In this document: piece after piece, positions 20,826-35,800 of the stretch
How positions within the stretch are numbered: position 1 is the stretch's first letter
Layout of the letters: every line of letters starts with the position of its first letter
Source of the DNA: Arcuatula senhousia
Taxonomy: Eukaryota; Mollusca; Bivalvia; Mytilida; Mytilidae
DNA length: 64,000 bases
NCBI GenBank assembly: GCA_963971305.1
Contig: OZ020306.1
Coordinates: 56,518,686-56,582,685 of the forward strand
Direction of reading: 5' to 3'
The notes under the pieces: generated by a model
Databases searched by the model: none
What the model was told of the DNA's origin: nothing
Seen by the model: the letters and a program-made list of their open reading frames with translations, nothing else
Translations under genes and position numbers: made by a program

Positions 20826-23800
20826 GTAAAGAATTGCTATTTTGTTTTAAACTTCAGAAGTGCATACATTTTATATGTGCCTGTCCTAAGCCAGGAAACT
20901 TTGCCAAAGCCTTTGTTTGTCCTTGTCATTCTATGTTAACTGTTTTATGTCAAGAATTGAGTCTTTCGTTGATGATTTAGGGATTGGTTTTGATACTTTT
21001 GTATTGTATTATAAGTCTTGGGCCAATGCAAGACGGTAAGCAGTGACCTATGGTCATGTTGAAGACTGCTTGCTGTTTTCCGGAATTCTAGTGGATCTGT
21101 CCCTAAACTTGTCCGTCCCCTAGTTGATCCGGCCCCAAGTAGATCCGTCCTTGGTTGATCCGTCCACTAGTTGATCCGTCCTCTAGTAGATCCGTCCCCA
21201 ATAAAACATATATAATGTATGGTAGTTGACGAGTATAGGCACATATTTTAGACTTGTGCAGCATATATAGTAACTTAATTACGTGTTTAAATTGCAAGTT
21301 AACTTGTTAATTTGGAGAAAAAGTTTATAAATGTGATTTCAATTGATAAATGAAGTGTTTTGCGTGCAAATTTAGGTTCATCAATAAGTAATGATCATTA
21401 TTGCATTATATATTTTCAGGTTTGAATTCGAACCTTTAGCGTGGTTTATGTAGCAAATCATTTCAGATTTTTCTTATAGTTTTGATACTTTAAAAAGTTT
21501 TAAAGATTTTTTTTTAATAAATAAATTACATTAAGACGGACATATACGATGCCGTCAACTTTTCCATGCCGTCTGAGGATGAAAAGTAACATTTTCGATG
21601 ACCAGAAACCTATAGAACACTCACTCTGATCTGCTCATTTCGGTGTGGTATTTGCACGATATAGCGCTTTAATTCTTTTACTTTGAATTTTTATTCAGGT
21701 ATAGGAATGTTCGCCGTGACGTCAGAGCTTACCTGTGGTATATTTTTGGAGGGCTAAAAGACAATAGAACTGTCTTGAAAAACGTCTTTAAATTGTCACA
21801 ACTTTTTTGTTTTTCAAGATATTTGAGAATTCTTTTGGTTCTACAATTTTCAGAAAAAGATCGTTTTTGCGGTACATTTTACAAATCAATATTCAGTGGT
21901 TCTAAAGATCGAAAATTTGGTTGATTTAAGATTTTCAATGAAAATTTACTTGTTACAGAAAGAATTTTGCAGAAAATTTATTTTGTAAGTCCTATTTTAA
22001 AAATTTATTATGGTAAATATGAATAAATTCTTCTTTCAAGAACCGTTTACAGAACCATTTTATCTTATCAATTAAAAAAGTTACGAGGATTTGAAATTTG
22101 GGGAAATTATCCTATCAATCGATGTTTGTTTATTGCACTGTTTATTGCCATCCAATTTGACACTAAATGAGATGCAAATTAGTGAATATGACATCACTAA
22201 TGAGATTGGCGAACACTCCTATTGTGTTTTAACATAATATTAAGTCGCCCAAAACAAAATTTTGGTGACTAATTGTTTTTGTCTCGCCTGCGAAGCAGAG
22301 CGGGACATAGGTGTTACTTTAGCGGCGGCGGCGGCGTTAACTTTTTGGAAAAGTTTTATGAGCACCTCCATATCTCAAGAACTATAGGTCCTGGGTTGAT
22401 GAAACTTGGTATGCATATGCCCCAGTAGTAGCTTAGCACAGTTGCATCCCCATCTTTTGACCTTGACCTTGATTTTCCGGTTGAATGACTTTGACAATTT
22501 TCAATACATATAATAGCAATGAAAAAGTTTTGCGAGCACCTCCATATCTCAAGAACTATAGGTCCTAGGTTGATGAAACTTGGTATGCATATGCCCCAGT
22601 AGTAGCTTAGCTCAGTTGCATCCCCATCTTTTTACCTTGACCTTGATTTTCCGGTTGAGTGACTTTGACAATTTTCAATACATATAATAGCAATGGAAAA
22701 GTTTTGCGAGCACCTCCATATCTCAAGAACTATAGGTTCTAGGTTGATGAAACTTGGTATGCATATGCCCCAGTAGTAGCTTAGCACAGTTGCATCCCCA
22801 TCTTTTGACCTTGACCTTGATTTTTTGGTTGAGTGACTTTGACAATTTTCAATACATATAATAGCAATTGAAAAGTTTTGCGAGCACATCCATATCTCAA
22901 GAACTATAGGTCCTAGGTTGATAAAACTTAGTATACATATGCCCCATTAGTAGCTTAGCACAGTTGCATCCCCATCTTTTGACCTTGACCTTGATTTTCC
23001 GGTTGAGTGACTTTGATTATTTTTATTGCATATATTTGCAATGTTTAAGTTCTATAAACATCTTTTGATCTCAGAAACTGAAAATCCATGTAAATTCAAA
23101 ATATAGTAGAAGTAAGAAAGAATAATTGTTTCTGATGGTGCCGGCAGGCGAGACATACTTTAGTGTTAACTCTTGTTAAATTACCCCGTTTCTTATTATT
23201 TTTTATTATATAAATTATTCTTTTTCTTGGAAAACATACTTTTATTACATAAATGTAAACATTTTACCTTTGTTATTGGTGCAGATGAAACATTTATGAA
23301 AAGGCGCAAATGAAGTATGATTTGTGGCGCAAGTGGAATATATTTTTGGCACAAAAGAAATAGTAATTGTCAAAAAACAATGCACCGGTTTTTATCTATA
23401 TTGTCCTTTCCGATTGTAAATGTAAAAAAAAAATGACTATATTTGTATTGTATCCTATTTCAACTTCAAAAGGAAAAAAGAATGTTCCGAACTGTAGTGT
23501 TAAAGAAACCATACACATCTCATGTCAAGGGAATTTATTATAATAGTTAAAAGTTTTTACAACGGTTTGTTGAATAAACATGTTGGTCATGTTGGTGACA
23601 GAGCACAATAAACACCTGTCAAAACACTGTTCCAATTTTATCAAGCCAATTAGCGAAAAGTGAAATTAATTAATGGTTTTCAAAATTCTCTTCTTTTTAT
23701 GATAATAACCATTTCTTAGAATTTTAAAACATAAAAGACTAAGTAATATGTAATCGTTCTTGAAAAAAGACTATATTTCACTTTATTTTAAAATGGGGAC

Positions 23801-26800
23801 GGACCAACTAAGAACTAGAAGCCGGATCAACCAGGGGACGGATCTACTGAGGACGGATCAACCAAGGATGGATCAACCTGGGGACGGAACCACCTGCGAC
23901 CGTTTTCCGTTGTGATTTTTTGAATTGCTGTTTGTTTATGTTTGTTGTGTCGCGTACACTTATTCCACATCTCAATATCGTATATACATTGTATAGTGGG
24001 GCCTGGGTGGCCGAGTGGTCTAAGGCGCTGGTTTAAATACCACGCTATTGATCACTATCTGCCTCTCAGAGTCCTGTTTGTATAATTTTAACTATGAAGG
24101 GACTTCCCCAACTGCATGTGATTAGGTTTGTCATTTACCTGCAGCTGCCCAAGGTAGGTGGTTTGCTCCTGGTACTTCAGTTTCCTCCACTATTAAAACT
24201 GACTGCCCTACATGGCCCAGGTGGGTCGATAATGGGCGTTAAACACCACACACACACTCACATACAGATAGCCAAATAATTATGACATCTTGGAATCCTT
24301 TTATAATTTTGACAACTTGCTTCCTCTCTGAGGATCTGAAAAAGACAAGAACCCCAGAAAGACGTCATGATTATCTGGACTAGCATACACACAGAACAGC
24401 AGGAAAAGAAACTAAGGGGTGCCTTAACTTGCAATCATCATGACATTATACATGTATGCAATTAAACAATGTTAAAGCTCACGATAGACTGGTTGATTAA
24501 CAAAATTCCAATCCATGGGATGTGTATAAATTTTGATTGTTTGGATGAGATAATTTTGAACAATGTGATCTGTAATTTTCTCAACATTTTTCAAAGCATA
24601 AAGATTTTTTTTAAATGCATAGGATACGATTACGGGAAGCTTAGTAATAAATTCATGTCTCTGTCCATTATCTGTTTAAGATTTTTCTCTTAACATTTTT
24701 CTCTGTAACATTAAGAATTTCTAACAGTTTCGCATAAAAGATCCAGCTTCATTACAAAATAAATGTTCTTCCATCATATTTTGAGTCTCATGCAATTTGG
24801 CAGACTTTCTAATAAACAAGCTCGCTAAACTCACTTACAATACAACTTAACTGCAATTATCAACACATGTCAACACTCATGTTGAAATTAGAGTGTACTC
24901 AGGTGCTCGAGAAGCATATTAAGTAGTTCTTCCTTATAGTAGCAATATGTTACATAAATGTTAAGTTTACATGTATGCTCAAAATTAATTTTCTATGCTT
25001 CTTTTTGATATCCATGTTTAGTAACATTTAACTTACCCGTATATTTCACATATTAAAGTTTATTTTGTTGAAACAATGTAGGATCCAAGATGGAAAGAAG
25101 ACATCCAGTTTGTGTCATACCAGTCCCCTCCAGTTACTGACCCTGTTGCTATGGAGGAATGGAAAGATAGGTTAAAGTTCATATCAGATGACCTTCACTG
25201 GTTGCTACAGCAACCACATGATAAATTTTGGTGTCAGGTTAGAAAACATTATAATTGTCTTGGCAATATTCATCCATCTGATAGATGTTTATACACAATT
25301 GAAAAGTATATAGAATGTCCAATGTGAAAAATAATCTTTTCAATTAGTTAAACTTTGCAAATACTTGGAAATTCAAGAATATGTTCAAAAGACACAATGC
25401 ACCATCTCGCAATATTTGGGATGGACAGCCAAACGGATGAAAAGACCGGAAATCTATATGCCCCTTACTTTTGAAAATGGGCATAAAAATCAAAACAGTA
25501 CTGCAGGAAGGAATATGTATTCATGATTAATGCGCAAGTGGCATGACTACATTTGTATGAGCTTTATACACATATATAATTTTCCTCACTTCATTTGGGC
25601 CAAAAAAGTTGTGTGTTTAGGGTAATATAAACCAGACCCTACCTTGAATTTTAACGTACCCCAAATTTTTTATGCATATTTGACAACAAAATGCAAGGAC
25701 TGTTACAATTACTCCACTGTTAGGAAAAAAATGCCTTACTTTTTAAACCATGTTGCAACAAAATTTTATTTGTTCTCATTAAAACAAAATAGTCATTAGT
25801 CCACTAAGTTTTTTGGATTCATAGAAAAAAATGTTCTGCTTATCAATCATCTGTTAAGTTAGTTCTTATTGTATAGAATGATTATCTAAAAACTTTAAAT
25901 GTTTATCAATTTCAGATCATTCATGATGCCACTCTTCATAATCTATTAGACACATATCTGAGATACTCACCAAGGTTTGTATCACACACTGTTGATGCTA
26001 AAATGATATAACCACTTAGTTATGGATTTAATTTCACCAAGTTGTTTTTACTCCAACTGACAAAGTCTGAGGGAATAAAAGAATCACTTTGTATTTCTGT
26101 CTATCTGAGAGTAACCCCCCCATAAACTGTTTGATGGATTTTGATGAAACTGTACATGTATGAAGTAATTTATATAGTTAGGCATGAAGAAATTTCATTG
26201 CTTGGGATATCATCAGGGGAGATGATTTTAGAGTTTATTTGTTTTTAATATAATATAAAGTTCAATATTAAGCAAGAGCTAGCCTCATTCACAGTATTGG
26301 GGCTTGTTTAGGGGGGGTACCAATATCCCATATCCCCATAAATTTTTCATCAAATATCCTGTATCCCAAAAAGTGTTTTTCCAGTATCCCATATCCCTGT
26401 AAATAATATTGACAAAAATATCCCATATCCCAGTAAATTTTGCCTCAAATATCCCGTATCCCACTAAGAAAATATGTGAATATCCCATATCCCAATATAC
26501 AAGCCTAAGTATTCTAATTCTTATATTAAAAAGAGAAAAGAAAAAATAACAAGCCAAAAATCCCACTCATGTACATATATGGGAATGTACAGTCATTTAT
26601 CATTAGAATATGTGCATGTTTTATTTCTATCACAAAACATTAAAAAGATACATGCAGGATTAATTAATCTTAAAGTGCAAAAAATGAGTTACTGTTTTAT
26701 TCCTATTACAAAACGTGAAAAAAACCATGGTTAATTAAACAAAAAACAAAAAAGGAGTGACATACAACAGGAAGCACCAACCATGATCATGATAAAAAAC

Positions 26801-29800
26801 AGTTACAATCTTTTAAAACATTTCTGTGCTCATTTTTGGCCTATTGTACATTTATTCTACATTTCTGTGCTATTAGTGGAGCGGATAAACTTGATTTTTC
26901 ACTAAAATAATTCACATCGTGATAAAAGCATGAAATTTTGTAGAAACATTCTTCAATATAAAGTAGTTCAGAATTCAAAGTTGGCCATCTTGATTTCCGC
27001 CATTTTCAAGATGACCGCCGCAAAATTAAAATGTCGCCATTTCTCTATAATCTCTTTTACAAAACTACTTTTTGTTTTGAAATTTCTTGTTTTTATTGGA
27101 CAATTGACACTTATATTAGCAACAAAAAAAAAGATAAATGTAAAGTCAATTAATTCATTTGTTAGTGCGCTTGCGCAATAAACTGTCAAAAGTCACATGA
27201 TCAATATTCCAGTTTTTCAAACTGTGAGTTGCCATTAAACTTGATTTTTCACCAAAATATTTCACAATGTGATAAAAGCATGAAATTTTGTACAAACATT
27301 TGTCAATATATAATGGTTCAGCATTCACAGTTGGCCATCTTGATGTCGGCCTTTTTTCAAGATGGCCGCCGCGAAATTAAAATGGCGCCAGTTCTTTATT
27401 ATCTGTTATGCGTAACTAACCTTTTGTTTATAAATTTGTTGTTTTTATTGGTCATTGTTGGTCAAGTGACACCTATAATGATAATTGTCAGGTTACTAAA
27501 TTTATTTGTTAGTGCGCATGCACAATAACCTGTCAAAAATAAAAATAGCAGTGAGTTGCCTTTTAACTTGACTTTTCACCAAAATATTTTACATCGGGAT
27601 AAAAGCATGAAACATTCCTAACTATATAATTGTTAAAAATTCATAGTTGGCATCCTGATTTTTCCACTTCCAAGATGGCCATCACGAAATTAAAATATCG
27701 CCATTTCTTTATAACGAGCATAGCTCGCAAGCGGGCACGAAGTGCCCGCTCGAGCGGAGAGCTCTACGGTATTAGTTTCCGCGAGAAATTTGCTAATGCT
27801 GATTTAGATTTTTTATGGTCCAGAAAGGGTTATTATTTTTACAGGGCCTGAGTGAATGTTAAAATAATTTATAAGAAAAGAAATAATGCTTAAAAAAATA
27901 ATAAATTGCGCTTTTTACAAGAAAATAATATTCTTAAAATAATAAATACACATAAGCTGCTCGTTTTGTCTTGGTTATATGCACGTACGAAACTAATCTG
28001 TCTCGAAGCAATCGCCCCATACCATCTCGCCCCAAAATAAGCAAATGGAAATATTGGAAATTAAATGATAGCAATAGCCTTTAGAACAAAATATGAATAA
28101 AAAATATATATGAAAAAGATTGTTAGAAATGGAAAAACTTGTTTACCAAATAAACTTATGCACCATTTGATTGCATTGATTATGATCAGCATTATATAAA
28201 CAAAACGTAGTCCCTTTTAGCTATGCTCGCATTTAGGCAATGCCTACTCCATATTAATCTTCTATGCATGTTTACTTTTTTTTTTTATTTATTGGACATA
28301 AAAATGATAAATGTAAGGTTTATTAAATCATTTGTTAGAGCGTGTGCGCAATAAACTAAAGAGTATGAATATTCCTGTTTTCAAAGCTGGCAGTTGCCAT
28401 TAAACTTGATTTTTACCGAAAAAAAAATCCCATCATGATAAAAGAAGCAGAGGTTCATTTACCAGTGAGGCATTCGAATGTCAAAGTCCGAAAGGGTAGA
28501 ATCTAAATCAGTAGACACAAACAAGGACAGGACGTGTAAGCATGAAATATTGTACAAAGATTCCTCAATAAATAATGGTTCAGAATTCATAGTTGACCAT
28601 CTTGATTTCGGCCATTTTCAATATGACAACCGAAAAATTAAAATGGCGCCATTTATTTTTAAATGTTTTGTGCGAAACTACTCTTTCTGTTTGAATTTCT
28701 TGTTTCTATTGGACATTTGACACCTATACCAGGAAACAAGGAATTTCTATATAATTCCTTGCAGGAAACAAATGATTAATGTAAGGCTAATCAATTTATT
28801 TGTTAGTGTGCATGCGCAATAAACTGTCGAAAGTATAAATATACCCTTTTACAAGCTGTGAGTTGCCTTTAATACTAAATATGTGTTATTTATTTCTGAC
28901 ACAAAAAATCTCATATTACATCCTATATAAGACTTCATTGTCATTATGCTACTATCAGAGACAATATAATGATGTACAGCTAATTTACATGTAAGACAAA
29001 ATAAAGATTGATGTCCTATTTAAATTATGTTTATATGGTGACAGAGACTGTCTACTCTGGCCCCTGCTTACAAAAAAAACCATATTAAAACTCGCAATAC
29101 AATAACAGCTTTTAATTTTAAACTCTTAAATAATTGGGGTATTTTGTAAATACAATGATTTACACAAATGTCACTTTGAAAGTTGTGTTGTGTTCACGAA
29201 GTACAGAATACATGCCATGCAAAACACTAAAAAATACGAAATTGAACTCAGAAAAATACAATAAACCAGTTGTCCCTCTAAAGTTTAGTCATACAATAAA
29301 ACAAACTCGATATGGTAATTGACAAATGTATCTTTTGTCAATAAATTGCATTCAAACCAACATATTGTTTTAAGAACAAAGGATTGTTCTGGTTTGGTTT
29401 GGCAAATGGGAAGCTTAGAATTTTGAATCTGTAATATTGATAATGCCTCTTTTACAAAAACTACAGCACTTTCTTTATAAGAGAGGCATTCATTAAAGTT
29501 TTGTACTATAAGAAAAACCCTGGACTGAAGTTCTTTACCATACACAACACTTTATGTTGACATGTATGACTATAGTAATGTACTATAGTTACTCTGAGTG
29601 AAATGTATGACTTGTAATGTACTAGTTACTCTGAGGAAATGAAGATATTCAAGTATTGAACCTACAGGTGACATTTTTTTCTAATAATACCATGCATCAG
29701 TCCTATATTTAACCTCACAAAACCAAAAAAAAATCAGTCTTTAGACTTATTGTTACTAAAATCACTTTTATGTCGGTAATGTCACAATTACCTTTTACAG

Positions 29801-32800
29801 TATTTTGCATTTTTCACACTAATAAAACATATTAGATGAAAATTAAGATTCATACCTTGGCTTACGATTTGATATCAATATCATGCGCATGATTAAAACT
29901 TGAAGGGGTTGCACTAAGTCGTGCTTGGGATACCCCACTCGACCATTCGGAAAACAGAAAGTGGACGCTTGACTGACCTACAGGAAAGAGGTGGCTCCTT
30001 TCAACTCTTCATACTAAAGCTCTAAACCAAATTTGGAATCAATGCCTTTAGTAGAAACCACGAAATCTTACGAAATATTGTCATTTATTCCCTTAAAAAG
30101 TCTAAGCCGGCTCGGAAAACAGGAAGCAGATGTGATACTGGCCTTTAAAGGTGAAGAACGATGCAAATCATCATGCTAAAGCTGTGTACAATATATAACA
30201 TCAATCCCTTCAGAAAAAGCCCCGAAAAATGTTTTGAAAGTTTGTAATGGACAGTCAGATGGACAGACAGACGGACAAGGTGATTGCTATATAGCCCACT
30301 CTCTTACGAGTTGGAATATAACTAATTAACATTCATCCTTGAGTCTTATTCAAGCTCCTGTAGCACTAATGAAAAGTTAATTTTTCATATATTCTGGCAT
30401 ATTGTACAAAGGGAATATAAGTGCCATAATTTTACAACAGCCATCTTGAAAATGGCTGTTATTGATATCTTTAACTGTCTTATTTTAGTAAAATTAATAC
30501 AAATGCTGCAAATATAATTACTTTACAACTTCTTTTCACATTTTTGTGTGCAAAAAAACTATAAACACAGTACTAATAAGCAATTCGTAACTCAAAATGT
30601 AATATTTGTATCACTATACCGCAATCACGGCAAAATTTAGCGCATGCGCAGCTGTAAATATTCAAAATTACTTAACATATATATCTGTTAACCTTTTATA
30701 ATCTTCAAAACATGAATAAATAGTTTAAATAGAAAAAATACAGTTATAGCCATGAATTGTATACAAAAGAATAATAAGAAATGACGCCATTTTGAATTTC
30801 ATGGCGGCCATCTTGAAAACGGCCGAAATTGAAATGGCCAACGATCTTATCTTAATGTTGAGTAATCAAGGCACCATCATACCAAATTTCATGCTTTTAT
30901 CACAAAGTGAAATATTTTACCCTATATCCGCTCCACTATATATGTTGTGTCATGTGATTGTACATTTATTCCACATTTCTGTGCTGTTAATTTTAGGTCA
31001 TATGATGTTGTGTATCAGCTTCCAGATGATGTTCAGACCTTACACAATGAAGTACACAGAATGGTATTCATGACCTGCCTGAGAATGGCAACGTACAAAG
31101 AATCACCAGTAGGTATACAATATATGAGGCTTCTGCAAGGGTGACCTTTGACTTTAACAACCCTCAAAGTGAAATTTGGTATTTGGTAGACATTTTGGCT
31201 ACCAAGATGAAATTTAAGGTGGCCATTTTGAAATTTTAGTGGTCAAACATATGTATGAATGCATTATTTTGCTAAAATTTCACTGCCCAGCTGCCCACCA
31301 AGTCCAACATTTTGGTAGCTATTTTGGAAAATTCAATAGCTTGTGGCCAACATTTACTGGATAAAATTGAGGGCTGCTTAAGGTTGTTAAGGAGCGACTT
31401 CTTATCGCTATTTGAGTTAAAAACAGACTGTCTTGAAAGTTCATTAAAAAAACAAGCTTCAACATAATTGGACTTTTCTGGGAAAAAAATGTCCAAGGGG
31501 TAGGGACTGTCTTCAATTTTTATTTCCTTGATGGTGGGTTAAACATGTTTCTAAATACTTACAGGATGTTAAAAAGATTATTTGGAGGTGATTTTCGACC
31601 CCCTGGTACTTTTTTATTCAAGATAATGAAAACGAAAAGAAATAAAAAGAAAAAAATGTTGTGCCTTAATGAAAACTCCAAATTAGGACAAATAACTTAC
31701 AGAGTAAGTTATGTACAGGTGTACAAGCTTTTGTTTGTGCATATAACTGAATAACTAAGCTAGACTCAGACTTTCAAAATTACATGTTTTTTTTGGATTT
31801 TCATGAAACTTTCACGCATTCTTTGTCACATAATGTAAATATTTATAGGATAATTAATTGGGTCGAGTGAATAACCAAAATATGATCAAGAGTCGATGAA
31901 CTCACACAGATTTAACGAGTACGTGGAACTTGTTCCGTGCACGAGTTAAATCTCAGTGCATTCCCGCACGAGTGTTCATATTTTTGTTATTCATGAGACC
32001 TACTTGATTATCGTATTTATTATGTTCCCCAAACGAAGTGTGGGAACATATTGTTTTTACTCCGTTTCTTATTATTATGTCGACCGAAACGCAGTTATTC
32101 GGTAGACATATTGTTATTGTCGCGTTTATTTTTTTTCATTATTATTATTATTATGTCGACCGAAACGCAGTTATTCGGTAGACATATTGTTATTGTCGCG
32201 TTTATTTTTTTTCATTATTATTATTATTATTCTTATTGTCGCCAATTTTTTGTCCGCGTCATAACTAAAGAACCGTTTTATATTGTGGATCCAAACTTGG
32301 TATGATGATACGTAACCATGATATCTGTTGCAGTAGAAATTTTCAGAACCAAGATGGCTGCCTTTTCCAAGATGGCCGCCATTTTACGTAAAAAATGTCG
32401 CGTTCTTCAATTTGAACAAAAATAGGTATTACGGTTTATAATGGGATGGCGAATTAAGAGGTGACGAAAAAAATGTCGAAATTCAAAATGGCCGCCATTT
32501 CCCGTAAAAATTGAACATTCTCCGATTTTAGCGAAACTTTATATTTAAGGTATATGAAGGAGTGCGAGTTCATACGCGGAGTAAGAAATGTCGAAAAATT
32601 CAAAATGGCCGCCACTTCCTGTAAAAATGAAAATTTTCCGATTTCCACAAAAATTTATATTTAGGTGTTTCAAAGGATGGTGAGTTAAAAAAGTTCAAAA
32701 AATTCAAAATGGCCGCCACTTTCAAATTTTTTTTTTTCAAAATTTTAACGAAATTTTATTTTTAAGAGTTTTGAAGGATGACCGATTCAAAAATTTCAAA

Positions 32801-35800
32801 AAATTCAAAATGGCCGCCATTTCCCGTAAAAATTGAACATTCTCCGATTTAAATGAAACTTTATATTTAAGGAATATGAAGGATGGCGAGTTGATACGCA
32901 AGGTCAGTAATGTCGAAAAATTCAAAATGGCCGCCATTTTCCGTAAAAAGTGAACATTCTCAGATTTTAACGAAACTTTATATTTAGGAGTTTCAAATGA
33001 TGGCGAGTTCAAAAATTCTAAAAAATTCAAAATGGCCGCCACTTCCGCCACTTCCAAATTTATTTTTTTTTCAAAATGTTAACGAAATTTTATTTTTAAG
33101 AGTTTTGAAGGATGACCGATTCAAAAATTTAAAAAAATTCAAAATGGCCGCCATTTCCCGTAAAAATTGAACATTCTCCGATTTTAATGAAACTTTATAT
33201 TTAAGGAATATGAAGAATGGCGAGTTGATACGCAAGGTCAGTAATGTCGAAAAATTCAAAATGGCCGCCATTTTCCGTAAAAAGTGAACATTCTCAGATT
33301 TTAACGAAACTTTATATTTAGGAGTTTCAAATGATGGCGAGTTCAAAAATTCTAAAAAATTCAAAATGGCCGCTACTTCCGTAATTATTGAAAATTCTCA
33401 GATTTTAACCCAACTTGATATTTTAGGTGTTTGAAGGATTGCGAGTGGGAATATGGAGTCAAATATTAAAAAATCATTTAAATGGCTGCCAACAGTGTCA
33501 AATATGTCGTAAAAGATAAGGCAACGGTCGACATCTGCTATTGCTGGCAATGGCAATTCTAGTTATTATTATTATTCTTCCGACTAAATATTTGTCCGGG
33601 ACTCTACTATAGAACAGTTTTATAGTACGGATCAAAACTTGGTAGGATGATACGTCATCATGATATCTGTTGCAGTGAAACTTCGCGGAACCAAGAAGGC
33701 TGCTCTTCACGGGCGGAATGGACAATTTCAAATTTCAAAATGGCCGCCATACGGTAAAAAAATTTTAAATGTTCTCTGATTTTAATAAAAATTGATATCT
33801 AGGAGGCGCGGAGTAAAAAAATTTGAAAAATTCAAAATGGCCGCCACTTCCTGTAAATTTTTTTAAAAATTCAGATTTTGATGAAATTTTATATTTAAGA
33901 GTTTCGAAAGATGGCGGGTTCAAAAAGTTCAAAAATTTCAAAATGGCCGCCACCTTCCGGTAAAATTTCAACATTCTCCGATTTTAACCAAATTTTTTAT
34001 TTAAGAGTTTTAAATGATGGCAAGTTTAGGCGAGTAAAAAAAAAAACTTAACCCCCCCCGAAAAAAAAAACAAACTTAACCTCAAAAAAAAAACCAAAAA
34101 AAATTTTAAAAAATTATGTAAAATCAATATTTACGTGTACATGAAAGAAACTTAATTTTATGTATGCAGCTTAAAAAGACCTACAAATTTAATGTCAGTT
34201 TAAACGATATCCATTATACAGTTTTTTACTTATTTCCATTTGTTCGGTTTAGCAAAAGTGACTGTATGCTATTTTGGGCCCCTTTAATTGCCCATTTTAG
34301 CTCATACATTAAAACACATGCCATATCTTAGTCAGGTACACAATAGTCTTTTTATAAAATGCATATTTCATATCCATAGGATGAACAAATTACAATATAA
34401 ATGGATTTTAGTGTGAAATCATTATGTTTTGGAGGCCCTTCTGGTCCCTTTTTGACACTCCTATAGCCCTTTTTAGAGTCTCAATTTGCTGAATTCTTTT
34501 ATTATGTAGTAAATTAGCCTAAGGTCTACCTAATTACCAAGTTTCATGAAGATCGGACCACAAATACATGGAAAATTAGCCCTTATTATGTCGACCGAAA
34601 CGCAGTTATTCGGTAGACATATTGTTATTGTCGCGTTTATTTTTTTTCATTATTATTATTATTATTATTATTATTCTTCCGACTAAATATTTGTCCGGGA
34701 CTCTACTATAGAACAGTTTTATAGTACGGATCAAAACTAGGTAGGATGATACGTCATCATGATATCTGTTGCAGTGAAACTTCGCGGAACCAAGAAGGCT
34801 GCTCTTCACGGGCGGAATGGACAATTTCAAATTTCAAAATGGCCGCCATTACGGTAAAAATTTTTAAACGTTCTCTGATTTTAATAAAAATTGATATCTA
34901 GGAGTTTTAAAGGATGGCGAGTTGGGGCGCGGAGTAAAAAAATTTGAAAAATTCAAAATGGCCGCCACTTCCTGTAAATTTTTTTTAAAAATTCAGATTT
35001 TGATGAAATTTTATATTTAAGAGTTTCGAAAGATGGCGGGTTCAAAAAGTTCAAAAATTTCAAAATGGCCGCCACCTTCCGGTAAAATTTCAACATTCTC
35101 CGATTTTAACCAAATTTTTTATTCAAGAGTTTTAAATGATGGCAAGTTTAGGCGAAAAAAAAAAAAACTTAACCCCCCCCGAAAAAACAAAACAAACTTA
35201 ACCTAAAAAAAAAACCAAAAAAAATTTTAAAAAATTATGTAAAATCAATATTTACGTGTACATGAAAGAAACTTAATTTTATGTATGCAGCTTAAAAAGA
35301 CGTACAAATTTAATGTCAGTTTAAACGATATCCATTATACAGTTTTTGTCTCGCCTGCGAAGCAGAGCGGGACATAGGTGTTACTTTACCGGCGGCGGCG
35401 ACGGCGGCGTTAACTTTTTGAAAAAGTTTTATGAGCACCTCCATATCTCAAGAACTATAGGTCCTGGGTTGATGAAACTTGGTATGCATATGCCCCAGTA
35501 GTAGCTTAGCACAGTTGCATCCCCATCTTTTGACCTTGACCTTGATTTTCCGGTTGAGTGACTTTGACAATTTTCAATACATATAATAGCAATGGAAAAG
35601 TTTTGCGAGCACCTCCATATCTCAAGAACTATAGGTCCTGGGTTGATGAAACTTGGTATACATATGCCCCAGTAGTAGCTTAGCACAGTTGCATCCCCAT
35701 CTTTTGACCTTGACCTTGATTTTCCGGTTGAGTGACTTTGACAATTTTCAATACATATAAAAGCAATGAAAAAGTTTTGCGAGCACCTCCTTATCTCAAG

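Larger units (their letters stand above)
26846..30988. repeat. Inverted-ended repeat complex flanked by a ~28-bp direct repeat
   Basis: Outer direct repeats tgtacatttattctacattt (26846) and tgtacatttattccacattt (30958), both continuing ctgtgct. Just inside, agtggagcggata at 26876 faces its inverse tatccgctccact at 30926. From 26880 to 28870 there are four ~320-bp tandem modules (ttgatttttcaccaaaatat ... gataaaagcatgaaattttg ... ggccatcttgatttcggcc ... agtgcgcatgcgcaataaac). An inverted module copy lies at 30600-30950. Positions 28880-29900 hold nothing recognised. Confidence 0.7.

Noticed and set aside
23998..24070. Functional Leu/Ser tRNA gene
   Set aside because: The A-box region matches, but the rest cannot form the T arm and B box, and the sequence runs into a SINE body.
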